From Chrysogorgia sp. JL179-B06 (taxonomy: Eukaryota; Cnidaria; Anthozoa; Scleralcyonacea; Chrysogorgiidae), in the NCBI GenBank assembly GCA_035772405.1, contig JAYKKM010000123.1, positions 1,647,501-1,711,500 on the forward strand: DNA of 64,000 nucleotides, in the 5' to 3' direction. Positions within the stretch are counted from its first letter, which is position 1, and each line of letters opens with the position of its first letter. The position numbers and the translations under genes were made by a program. The notes beneath the pieces are model-generated. The model was given only the letters and a program-made list of their open reading frames with translations. It was not told the DNA's origin and searched no databases. Of the stretch, positions 28,110-38,560 are shown piece after piece.

Positions 28110-29690
28110 AAAAATGAGACGATTCTCTTACCGTTTGCGGTTATCGTTACCACCTGAGATGGGAAGGGTGGCACAGACTTTCATGTCTGAAACCAAATGG
28201 TTAGAGCTGTTGAAATTGCGGGCTACAGGTTTGTCAACATCATTGTTCCTCACGGAACGAAGATGTTCAGCAAACCTGCAGTGTCTGAAAGGCGTCGCCC
28301 AGTTTCACCGATGTAGATTTTAGGGATTTATCGCAATAAATGCAAAAAATTATGTTGGTGGACGAGCATGAGAAAGTATGACGGATTGTGTGGTCGAATT
28401 TGGGGGCAGTAATACTGTAGTGGGATTGAGAAAAGGGCATGTGTTGCAGCGGGAACGGCCTCAAGAAAATGTTCCCGCTGGTGCCGAGGTATTTTGTTTA
28501 AGGGCACTATGTACTAAGGAGTCACGAATGTTTTTATTACGGCGAAAAGATACCAAAGGGTTATCGGTGAAAATGGCTGACGTCTCAGGATCATTTTGTA
28601 AAATGTGAAAATTCCGATTGATAATATTTTTAACTTTAAAATTGAAAGGATGAAATGTTAGAACTAAAGGAATTTTGTTGTTTGAAACTTGTTCCAAAGG
28701 TGGTTCAACGGCATCTAAACGGGGGACGAGAAAAGCTTTCTGAACGGCGAGGTCTAGAAGGTTGGTAGGGTAACCACGTTGAACAAAAAAATATCTCATT
28801 TCCATTGCTTTGGCTTGAAAATCTTGGTCGTCGCTACATAAGCGGCGAAGACGCAAGAATTGAGAATAATGGATGGATTGCATAGTGGTTGGGATGAGAG
28901 GATGAAAATAGAAGATAACTATGGGAGTCAGTAGGCTTGTAGTAGTACGAGACCGACGTTCTCAGCGAATCACCACCAATCGAAATTAAAATATCAAGGA
29001 ACGACACACAGGTCTCGCCGATTTCCCACGTGAACTTCAGAGCAGATTGAAAATCAGCAATGAGCTGCTCTAAAAGGACACGTGAGCATGACGCTGTTCC
29101 TAAACAGTCATCGATAAATCTGCCGAAGAAATCAGGCAAGCGACCCGTGTATTGTTCAAAGATCTGTTTTTCAACATAACCAAAAAATAAGTTAGCATAG
29201 CTTGGACCCATTTTGGTGCCCATCGCAACACCACTTATTTGTTGATAATGTTCACCATCAAACGAAAAATTGTTAAGGGTAAGCACTAGTTCTGCTAAGC
29301 GGAGTAACGTGGTTGTGGAGGGTTCTAAATGAGTGCGCTTATCAAAGAAAAACTTCAGAGCTTCAAGGCCATCACAATGGGGAATGACGGTGTATAAGGA
29401 ATTGACGTCCATGGTGAAAATAAATTTATCGGAACTACTGAAACGTAACTGGTCGAAAATTTGCAAGGCATGTTTAGTATCTATGATTAAGAAGGCAACT
29501 TCTTAACCAAAGGATACATAACGTTATCTAGAAAACTGGAAGTAAGCTCGGTGGGGCAACTATACAAGCGGAAACAATCGCGGCCTGCCAGGATTGTTAG
29601 GTTTATGGATTTTAGGTATAAGAAATGTATGACAGGCGTTCTGGGGGTTGTTAAAATAAGGTTAGATGCAGAGGCAGGCAATTCGCCGGC
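28110..29690 (-). pseudogene. Penelope-like element 1 (RT plus GIY-YIG), decayed
   Basis: Minus-strand remains in several frames. The RT part (28834-29681) shows SCPTELTSSFLDNVMYPLV, FTMDVNSLYTVIPH, ISGVAMGTKMGPSYANLFF and the catalytic RFIDD. The thumb/linker region (28461-28883) includes QRGYPTNLLDLAVQKAF. A GIY-YIG endonuclease motif IYIGETGRR follows near 28300 in another frame. Penelope-like elements retrotranspose with RT and GIY-YIG nuclease. The frame shifts show it is inactive. Its upstream part ends near the Gypsy LTR at 29878. Confidence 0.85.
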
Positions 29691-29877
29691 TTGGATGGAA
29701 TGATTGATGGTAGTTTTGCCGGGTTTTTTGGTGAGATTGAGTGGGATCGGAATTCAACTTAGTATAAAAGATGGTGTCACAGAGTTGGCGAAGAGCCTCT
29801 TGTCGTTACAAGTCCTCTCTCCAGACAACAACATCTCCACCTTAACAGAAAACAGAAAACACTTAAGGCGGGTAAAA

Positions 29878-29957
29878 TGTCAACAACACGCCATGACAGA
29901 TAGAATAATATATTTGTTATAACGTCACGTGTACATACAGGGGGTGTGGATACTACA
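29878..29957 (-). repeat. Gypsy 3' LTR, 80 bp
   Basis: Begins TGTCAACAACACGCCATG and ends GGATACTACA on the plus strand, so TG...CA type. By eye it is identical to 35570-35649. The adjoining purine tract (minus-strand AAAGTTTAGGAGGGA at 29958-29972) is a fitting polypurine tract. Confidence 0.85.
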
Positions 29958-30289
29958 TCCCTCCTAAACTTTAATAGAAACATTGTCGTTCATACGACTA
30001 AGTAATATCGCATCTATAGCAAATCTGCTTGTTGTTTTTGCTTGGTTATCTCAACTAATTTACTGTTTATAATGTTCTCAACCACAAACATATAGTCCTT
30101 GAGATAGAGTGGTTTCTGTCGGTTTCTACTAGGTCGATTCTGAATTGTTGGTAGTTCCTTTTCCTCCTTGTGTTCTTCCGGTTTTCTGGCTTGACTTGCT
30201 TCTGGTATTGTTTGTTCCTTGTCTGCTTCTGTTGACGTTGTCGGTGTTTCTTGTTTTGGTTCTTCGTTGAAGCTGTGCTTATGTGCTTC

Positions 30290-30336
30290 CGTGTCTTATG
30301 TGCTTATGTGCTTATGTGCTTATGTGCTTATGTGCT
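30290..30336. repeat. (TGTGCTTA)n 8-bp tandem repeat
   Basis: About five units inside the decayed 3' part of the Gypsy element. Confidence 0.85.
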
Positions 30337-30477
30337 TCTCGTTTGTTCATCTTTGTCGTCAATTGCTATTGGTCTTTCTTTCTCCTCCTCAGCTTCATAT
30401 TCATCATTGCTGCTAATTACTGCGTTCACTAGCTTGAACTGACTTGCATCCCGACATAATGTTCGTCCATCAGTCGT

Positions 30478-32031
30478 TCACCTTGCTGTTATTTGAGAGC
30501 CTCGAATGTCGGTAATGGTGTAGAATATTGGCTCATATGGTGTGCTCCATTTGTTCTTCTTTGGTTGCTTTACTAAAACATAGTCACCAAGTAGTAGTTT
30601 GGTTTCTTTCGTCTGCCTTCCTTCTCTGTTTTGTTTCATTTTACGTTTGTATTCTCCATCTTTTAGATCAATTTTTCTGTCGTCTTCTTTGCTCGGCTTC
30701 TTCGGTACCACATAATCTAGTTTAGTTCTTATGGTTGCCCCTCTCATTGCTTCGTAGGGTGCGACTCCTGTTGCTGGATGTGGTATGGATCTGTACGCAG
30801 TGAGCATGTCTTGTATATGGCGTTCTGTCTGTCAAGACGGGGTTTTCCCTTGGTCAGTCTTGTCAGTCAGATTTGTTCAGTCTTGTTCAATGTCCTCATG
30901 AAACGTTCGGCTTCGCCGTTTGCTCTTGTATGTAGCGGCTATACGGTGGTATTGAAATCCTTCTTCTTTCGCAAATTCATTGAATTCCCCTGAGTTTAAC
31001 GGTGGTCCATTATCGGTCTCGATCTTCCTTGGTGTGCCATGATTGGCGAAGATGTGTTTCATTCTCTCTTTGTTCACTGAGAAGTTGGTTGATGATACCG
31101 CGGCTAAACTATTGGATAGCGAGTTCATTTATCAATCATAACAAGATTGTAATGACCATCTGGATATGGTCCTCCGTGATCTACTGATACTGTGTCCCAT
31201 GGCTGGCTGGGAATGCTATAGTCACCTTGATTGGTTCTTCTCTGGTCTCTTTCGTTGCTACCTTGCATTCGTAACACTGGTCAATTGCGTTGTCAATCAT
31301 GCTGTTCATAAGTGGGAACCAGTACTTCTCTCTCAACATCTGTTTCGTCTTGGTTTTTCCCAGGTGTCCTAGCTTGTGTCCGAGTTTGACTACTTTTCTC
31401 TGAAGTGTTTCCGGTAAGACAATTCGTTGTTCTCGAAAGATTAGTCCCTCCGCAACAGACAATTCCTGTTTCACGTGCAGAAATGGTTCTATGTCTCTGT
31501 CTCGTTTGTGTTTCTCCCAGTCTCCTTTCGCTATTCTTCTTGCCACAATCTTCTGCATTTTGGGATCTTTCTGTGTTTCTTCTCTGATTCGTTCTAGTAT
31601 CACGACGTGCTCGCTCTTTATTGTCCATCTAACAATCTTCTCGTTGTGATCATTCCCAGTTTCTAGTAACGGATGTCTTGAGAGGTAGTCTAATGGATCT
31701 GCCTCATCTTTGCCTGGTTCGTAGATTAACTCGTATTCTACATCTTGCATTTCCATCACCCACCTTTCTATCCTGGGAGGCATCTTTGCTTTGGCTTTGT
31801 TGAATAAGGATAACAATGGTTTGTGTGCTGTTACTATCAGGAACCTCGGTGCTCCACTAGTAGGTACGTTCTTAATCTTTCTTTGGCCCACTTGATGGCT
31901 AATGATCTGTTGATGAAGTGTACTGGTTGCATGCCTTTGTCGGTCTTTTGAAGTAGAGCTGCTGCTAATCCCTCGTTCAAGCTTGCTTCTGTTCGTAGGA
32001 TTGTTTGTTTCTTCGGGTCGAAATATGCCAT
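30478..32031 (-). pseudogene. Gypsy RNase H and integrase region, broken
   Basis: Minus-strand frames show RNase H-like MAYFDPKKQTILRTEASLNE, then an integrase zinc-binding part with GHKLGHLGKTKTKQML and CYECK (an H/H/C/C-type site), a core fragment TDNGPPLNSGEFNEFAKEEG and the C-terminal TGVAPYEAMRG segment. Several frame shifts and gaps lie between them; the first catalytic Asp of the integrase core was not located. Confidence 0.8.
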
Positions 32032-32304
32032 GGTCTTATCTTCCGAGATTCTGTTCTTTATCTTCGTAAATGCCTGCTCTTCTTCCTTCTCCCATCGGAA
32101 TTTCGTTTCCTTTCGTGTTAATCGGTATAGTGGCGCTGCTATAGATGCTTAGTTGTCGATGAAATTATCTAGATAACCAGCCATACCGAGAAAACTGCGG
32201 ACCGCTTCTTTGCTTTCGGGTATTCCACAATCTTTGACTGCTCTGACCTTGTCTGGAGATGGCTTCAATCATTCCTTGGTGATGGTGTGCCCGAAGAACT
32301 CAAT

Positions 32305-33017
32305 TTATAATTCTCTCGCGAACTGGCATTTCTCCTTGTTGAACGTGATGCCATAATCCTTCGCTCGTTGAAGGACAGTTCTCAATACTTCTCTGTGCTC
32401 TGCTTCATCCTTTCCTCCTAAGAGAATGTCATCTCTCTGGTTGAGGCAATGAGGTATGTCTCCAAATACTCGGAACATTGCTTCGTCAAAAACATCTTGA
32501 GATGATTTTGCTCCAAACACCAATCTTCTGGGGCTGTAATTTCCCCACGGTGTGCTGAATGTCGCTACCTTTCTTGTCTCATGATCTAGTGTGAGTTGGT
32601 GATATCCTTGTCGAAGGTCTAGTTTGCTGAATATCTTGCAGTCGTGCAGGTGATACACAAAGTCCTCTACTTTAGGTGCTTGGACACACGGCTGCGCTTC
32701 ATCGATTCGTTTGGTATTCGCATATCTATGCTTGCCCTGATCATCTGGGGTTCCAACTTTTCCTTCTCTACATTTGTGTACTTGGGCTTTGGTTGTTCGA
32801 TCAGTCGTGAACACCATGTAATCGGTTCCCCATCCGGGACTTTCTCGAAGATTTTCTCATCGGTTCCTTGTTGGATCCATGCTTTTAGTGGTTGTTGCAG
32901 GTGATATGGCACATGTCGCGGTTTTTGTGCCACTGGTATTGCTTGACTTCGATTTCTGCTCCTGTGTTCTTGTCTCGAATACATCCAATTCCTTCGAATA
33001 CTTCTTTGTATTTGTCA
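32305..33017 (-). pseudogene. Gypsy reverse transcriptase fragment
   Basis: Shows FSKLDLRQGYHQL, FSTPWGNYSPRRLVFGAKSS and an altered catalytic box QRDDILLGG, followed by FNKEKCQF. The upstream RT part continues in another frame to the LINE insertion at about 33018. Non-functional. Confidence 0.82.
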
Positions 33018-34065
33018 AGTAGTATTTGTATTTGTATTTGTATTTAATAACTTTGCTGCTTTAAAAAAACTATACATACATGCATCATCAAAGTACTACT
33101 ATATACTGCTAAATACAAGAATGTAGTAATTAGTTAAAAACAACTGGTGGCCAAACAGGGCATTGCCCCAATTGAACATGACTACCAATTTAAAAACCTA
33201 TTAATAGAGTTTATATATACCTGATATTTGCTACTATATATATATATATATACATATTAATGTACTAATGGAACACCCTACAAACTACTTATGTGGAAGT
33301 TCATAAACATTAAGTTCGCTATAAAATTTCTTATAAAGTCTAGACTTAAAAATACTAAAGCTGTCAATTGTTTTGAGATCACTATCTAACGAGTTCCACA
33401 TTGTCACAACTCGAGGAAAATACGAGTTTTTAAAATATTCAGTTCTACATTTTAGATCAGTGAAATTATTCACGTCATATGACCTAATGTTATATCTAGG
33501 AGCTGGTCGACTTTGTACATAATCTGGTAATTGTATATCCAATTGACCTGCTCTACATTTATGAAAGAATAACAAGTCTTTCATACTTCTCCTGACATCA
33601 AGTGGTAGAAGGTTGAGTTTTATCAAACGTTCTTTATATCCAGTGTCAGGGTAATTTAAAATGAACTTTGTAGCTCGTCGTTGTACCGCTTCCAACATAA
33701 GCTGGTATTTCACTTCTGACGGGGACCACAACTCTGATGAGAATTCCAGCTGCGGCCGAACCAATGTAAGATAGAGGAGCTTCCTGACAGTTTGATCTTC
33801 AAAATCTTTACAAGTTCTTTTGATTAACCCGAGTGTTCGATTTGCTTTTGCCGTAATCTTTGCAATATGCTTTCCCCAACTAACGTCGTCACTCACAGTT
33901 ATTCCAAGATCTTTGGTGGGTTTTACCAATTCGAGAGATTCGTGTCCCAATTTGTAATCACTCACGGGTGACTGGATTTTCTTTCGCGACAACGTGCGTC
34001 TAGGTCGTTAATTGGTTACTTTTACTGCGTTTATCTTCAAATTATTGGTCGCTTTCAGGGTTCCT
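33018..34065 (-). pseudogene. LINE B, 5'-truncated, nested in the Gypsy element
   Basis: The C-terminal part of a non-LTR RT protein (33285-33992). It includes KDLGITVSDDVSWGKHI, LYLTLVRPQLEFSSELWSP, EAVQRRATKFI and RVVTMWNSLDSD, the usual end of CR1/Jockey-type ORF2. The 3' end carries an (AAATAC)n tail at 33018-33046. Its boundaries split Gypsy protease from RT. Confidence 0.85.
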
Positions 34066-34071
34066 TCTGGT

Positions 34072-34395
34072 TCAATTCTGAGAATAATGGGGGGAGTCTA
34101 TCTTTCCTTGGATTACCAAAAATTTGCTTGTTGTTCCTCGGTTGCTGTTTCGTAGTATAGTTTGAAATTCGCCTTTAACTGCCAGGTTGGATTGGAGTGT
34201 TTTTAGAGTATCTTTGCTTGGTCTAAGCTTGTTGATTTCTTTTGATCTATGCTGGAGGGCTTTGAATTGGTATTCATCCATTATATTTGCACTTGCACCA
34301 CTGTCAGGTTCCACATTTGCATCGATGTTTCCTATTCTGATTAACACAGTGTCCTGGTTTTCATCTGATCTAACTCTCTTCACATGATGTGACAC
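34072..34395 (-). pseudogene. Gypsy aspartic protease fragment
   Basis: Contains NVEPDSGASANIMDEYQF, with the catalytic DSGA box of retroviral-type proteases. Flanked by the gag zinc knuckle upstream and the LINE insertion downstream. Confidence 0.75.
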
Positions 34396-34499
34396 ATGTT
34401 TGGCTGTTTGGTTGATGTACTGCTTGCTTCCTCGGTGTCTGTAGTTTTCCTGACATATTTCCCGGGATTTTCTTTCTGTTGATCTTTCTTGGATCTATG

Positions 34500-35390
34500 T
34501 TTGTAGCTCTGTCGGTTTTCTACTCCTCGGCAACATACAGCGAAGTGGTTGTATTTGCCACACTTCAAACATTGTTTACCATAAGCTGGACAATTTTGGC
34601 CAGGTTTGTGAGCGTCTCGTTTACCACGTAATCACACACTCTTGCGGTTTTCCCTGCGTCGGTTTTGTAGTCGTTCTTCCTCGGTTTTTGTCCCTGCTTT
34701 TGTTGCGGACCTTGCTTTTTCCAGTTGCCTTTTCTGTAATCCGTTTTATTTCCGGTTGTTTGACTTCGTACACTCGCTACTTTATGTTCGTCTTTCATGT
34801 TGTCCTTGACTTGTTGGCTAATATCTTCTCGCTGGCTAGCTTCTTCGATGAATTGATCTAAGTTCCATCTCTTTTGTATACATTTCTTGATCAGGTCTTT
34901 GTCTTTGATAGTTTGTATCAAATGTTCTAAGATTCTATCGTTGGTTTGTCCTCCAAATTCGCAATCTTTTGCGTTCTCTCGCATTCTTGCCGTATATGCC
35001 ACGATACTTTCTTCTGGTTCTTTTCTTTGTTTACTGAACGTATATCTTGCATGATGTTTGTTCTTCTTTGGTAAGAAATGGCTAGTCAGTTTCCGTTTAA
35101 GTTTCTTATAATCGTTGTCATCATCAATCGGTTCGGGGTCTGGTAGATTACGTGCTAGCTTCTTTAATTCGATTCCTCCGTATATTTTGAGGGCGCTTAC
35201 TTTGTCTTGTATCTCTTTTATCTCAAAATATGTTATTTCGTCTTCGAAATCTTCTATCCATTCCTCCCACGCTCTTCCAATTTTTAAATGGTTATCCGGG
35301 ATTTTGAATGGTATCTTCAGCGCTTTGCTTGTTGCTAATACTTTGATTTCGTTGATTCCTTGTCATTCCGCCATCGTAGCGTTTTAATGT
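34500..35390 (-). pseudogene. Gypsy gag region with zinc knuckle, broken
   Basis: A helical gag-like region (KKCIQKRWNLDQFIEEAS) followed by a zinc knuckle (KCGKYNHFAVCC, in a shifted frame at 34520-34600). The likely start near 35375 is followed by a stop within a few codons. Confidence 0.7.
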
Positions 35391-35569
35391 CTCATGTTTC
35401 AGTCTGGTTGTTTGTCTTCTTGCGTGTTTCTTGTTTGTCGATTTTCACTCGTTGAATATCAACTCTAACGCTGTAGATTCGTGGTTAACGTTCTCGTAAT
35501 CCTCCCGTTACTTTAATTCATTTCTACTTTGCTTTCGCTTTTGTTTTTTTATCCTCGTCGCCAATATAA

Positions 35570-35649
35570 TGTCAACAACACGCCATGACAGATAGAATAA
35601 TATATTTGTTATAACGTCACGTGTACATACAGGGGGTGTGGATACTACA
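35570..35649 (-). repeat. Gypsy 5' LTR, 80 bp
   Basis: Identical by eye to 29878-29957. Minus-strand ends are TGTAGTATCC and GTTGTTGACA. Confidence 0.85.
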
Positions 35650-35821
35650 GCGGGGGTTAGGGTTAGGACTGTAAGGTTGGATTAGGGTGTCTAATTTAAT
35701 ATAACACGAAGTTAATTTTTCAAATTGGTGCGCGAAACATGGCAATAATACAAGAAACTCTAGGGGTAGATAAGCTAGGCGAGGGGTTATTGCGGATATA
35801 AGGAACAGCAATTACATCTTT
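35650..35821. other. Short flank with telomere-like GGGGTTAGGGTTAGG
   Basis: Two TTAGGG units directly follow the LTR. No gene. Two units are too few to call telomeric DNA. Confidence 0.5.
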
Positions 35822-35977
35822 GATGTAATATATGAAACACTCGGAAGTGTGTTTCATCAGGATATCCAAACACCGAGTCGTTTGTTGAAAACCGAGGCGA
35901 AGCCGAGGTTTTTTAACAAACTTAGAGGTGTTTGGATATCCTGATGGAACACTCTTCCGAGTGTTTCATATTACATC
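35822..35977. repeat. 156-bp fold-back repeat
   Basis: The arms begin GATGTAATATATGAAACAC and end with the inverse; the inner parts include GGATATCCAAACACC / GGTGTTTGGATATCC around an ACCGAGGCGAAGCCGAGGT core. This resembles a widespread anthozoan MITE, from memory. Confidence 0.85.
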
Positions 35978-36540
35978 TCAAACAAATCAGTATTTTAAGA
36001 GAAAATTGAGGTGAAAGTTGGTTTAATTTATTTAATTTCTTCCTCCGATATCCAAACCACCGTCTCGGTGCTGATTTCCGTTGTTTTTGGCTCATGAATT
36101 ATTAATGAGTTAGAGATGTGATAACTTTTTACATTTCTGTTCAATCGATGCATTTTTTCTTTTAAACTGCCTGGGATTCAACTTTCAAATTACCTCACTT
36201 CTCAAGTTGATTACGTCTTAAAAAGGCAAATTCTCGAAAATTAATCGGAATCTTCTTAATTGTCGTCTACTGCTCGTTTATCCGAATAAATAAAGAAGAA
36301 ACACAAGGGAATTAATACACCATGGCAGATATTTTTCGCATTAATCAATATTTTATATTTCCATCTGATTTTTTCATCATCGTTCTAAGTCGGCTAAAGA
36401 ACGCACATATCAAAATTTAAGCCAATTTGGTGAACTATTTCCTACTTTTCGAAACACGGTGATCTTCACTGCAGGCTGCCGCAAATCTTGACCCGTGTAT
36501 AGATAGCTTGCGAAATCTATTTATTAGTATGAGCACGGGT

Positions 36541-36795
36541 GCACTGTGTAAATCTGGGGGTGTTGCCACAACACCAAAATCGGTGTAAATTCTTGCAGCT
36601 GTGTGGGCACCAAAAAGGTGTAAACTTACACCGAGACTGGTGTAACACTTGGAGAGTAAACTTACACTAAAATAAGTTTTTTTACTTGGTGTAAATTTAC
36701 ACCACAACCAACGTTTTTAGGTGTAAAATAACTTGGTTGTGTGGATACAAAGTTGGTGTAAATTTACACTTGGGTTAAGTTCTTTTACACAGTGC
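36541..36795. mobile_element. MITE with GCACTGTGTAAA termini and GTGTAA/TTACAC arrays
   Basis: TIRs GCACTGTGTAAA and TTTACACAGTGC enclose about a dozen GGTGTAA or TTACACC motifs, several as local palindromes. A related sequence lies at 42301-42760. Confidence 0.65.
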
Positions 36796-37230
36796 ATAGA
36801 CCTCTTTCATAATGGCACCCAAATTAAACATTCTATTATATTCATTTAAATTAGCCTTTCTTATCTCGTTTGTGTGTCTGTAATTCCATAGAATCTTTGC
36901 TTTGTAACGAGGCCAGAAAGGCTAATTTGCATGCACATAAAAGAATATTTAGACCGGCCGCCATTATGAAAGAGGTCTATAGCTGGGTGTGTAAATTAAT
37001 ATTGTACCTACAATGGGAGAATAAACATCACAATAGCTGTAGTCATTTACAAATGACTTCAGTTGATTTATCACCATTTGAGATTTAAGATTACATTATA
37101 TAACTAAAATTGACATTAAGCAACAAGTATTGTTAATAGCTTTATTAACAGATCTTTATCCATTTTACAATTTTTTTTCAATGACAGTTAATACTTAGTA
37201 ATAAATAAAATAGATATAAAATATGCAGAA
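36796..37230. other. Non-coding repeat-like sequence
   Basis: Contains mirrored AGACCTCTTTCATAATGG and CCATTATGAAAGAGGTCT motifs at about 36808 and 36961, a small fold-back element. No gene. Confidence 0.5.
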
Positions 37231-37254
37231 TGCGAGAAATATTGTACATTGTCA

Positions 37255-37350
37255 AACTCAGAAAAATGTTTCTGAGTCACAGACCGGAATCAAACCTGCA
37301 ACCTTCTGATCTCTGGTTAGACGCTCTAAACATTGAGCGACGAGATGGCA
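37255..37350 (-). mobile_element. tRNA-like SINE head
   Basis: The minus strand reads CGCTCAATGTTTAGAGC (A-box-like) and GCAGGTTTGATTCC (B-box-like), followed by a CAGAAACATTTTTCTGAG body shared with other copies in the window. The cloverleaf is too degenerate to be a tRNA gene. Confidence 0.5.
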
Positions 37351-37450
37351 GAGCGAAGGCTATGTTTAATTGTGTAATAGTTGGTACGTGCAGCATACTG
37401 TACGTACTGCTAATTCAGCAGTCCAATATATCTGTATATCTTTATCAGAA

Positions 37451-37648
37451 TATATTAAATATGACTTGCAGCTTGGTTATTTCAATATAGTAAATTGTTT
37501 ACTACACAAGCTTTAAACTGGAGATCATGACGGTTGCAGGTTCAATTCCCGTCTGGGGATCACAACATTTTTCTGAGTTTGTGTTAAAGCTTGAGTAGTA
37601 AACTATTTACTATATTGAAATAACCAAGCTGCAAGTCACCTTTAATAT
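37451..37648. repeat. Hairpin enclosing a tRNA-like sequence
   Basis: Arms of about 50 bp (CTTGCAGCTTGGTTATTTC ... TACTAC and its inverse) flank a B-box-like GGTTGCAGGTTCAATTCCC and a TTTTTCTGAG tail. It looks like a SINE captured in, or giving rise to, a fold-back structure. Confidence 0.7.
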
Positions 37649-37959
37649 ATGCAGAAATATTATAACCTAAAATCACTAACAATTTGTATATGCAAAAACA
37701 GGCCAGAATATATAGCATGTCAATAACATTTTAGTTCTAGTAATTTGCAAATATGGTTGCATGGTTGACTTGATTTATTCATTTGAGAATCTTTTGAGAA
37801 CTTTGGCTAAAAAGGGCAAGAAGAGAAAGATAAGACTTAACATCCCTATATTTGGTGTTAAAATATAATAATAAACAATTATCAGAGGAGTCTTTTTTAA
37901 TATAATAATTATCAAAGTTTTTTTGTTTTTTTGTTGTTTTTTTTTTTAATTTAATTTAT

Positions 37960-38560
37960 TTTTAATTTATTTTTTTTTTTTTTTTATCAGCTTTATTGGA
38001 CATACATATAAAAGGTTACATATTATTATACAGACAAAGAAAATTACAGGGTATACGTCCAATGGGGCTAGCGCAAACGGGACAACGAGGTCCATGCAGG
38101 GCGCCACCCCTAAACTAAACTAGTGAAAACAAACTTATTGACTATACAGAATATATACATATATAACTTAGGACTTAAGTACGGTGACAAGGGCAGTCTC
38201 TTATGAGCGACCAAGTACATGTAATATCTACAGTAAAAGTACTGTTCACCAAGGCGGTGTATGTCGTGTGCAAAAAGCTTTTAAAAATACTTAGACTGGC
38301 AAACTTTTCTGGAGAGGCTATTTTACATATATAGTTCCAAGGCTTTACTATTCTATTAAAAAACGATGCCTGAAAGGTGGATGTTTTACAACAGGAGTGT
38401 TTTAGCATTAGGGTTGGATTCTGTGAGCGAGATCGGTTGTGCTTTACGAAGGTTAAAAGTTGATTAATGTTTAAATCGGTATAACCAAAAATACATTTAT
38501 AAACCAACACAAGATCTCTGATTTCTCGATCATAAGTTAGTGGCAATAGGTTTAGAGATT
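37960..38560 (-). pseudogene. LINE C, 3' fragment
   Basis: A minus-strand C-terminal RT-protein fragment (38175-38546) with RDLVLVYKCIFGYTDLN and SFFNRIVKPWNY, ending in a poly(A)-like tail seen as T-runs at 37960-37987. Only the last part of the element remains. Confidence 0.65.

Larger units (their letters stand above)
29878..35649 (-). mobile_element. Gypsy-type LTR retrotransposon with 80-bp LTRs, nested LINE inside
   Basis: 5,772 bp between two identical 80-bp direct repeats, coding on the minus strand in the order gag, protease, RT, RNase H, integrase. The region next to the 5' LTR reads TTGGCGACGAGGAT, a likely primer-binding site. The coding region is broken by stops and shifts and interrupted by a LINE at about 33018-34065. 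No clear 5-bp target duplication was found at its edges. Confidence 0.85.

Noticed and set aside
30219..32904. Plus-strand frames across the Gypsy element
   Set aside because: Shadows of minus-strand retrotransposon coding sequence with no motifs of their own.
35650..35670. Interstitial telomere
   Set aside because: Only two TTAGGG units; could be chance.
37255..37350. tRNA gene
   Set aside because: Only box-like sequences; no full cloverleaf, and the body motif repeats elsewhere in the window.
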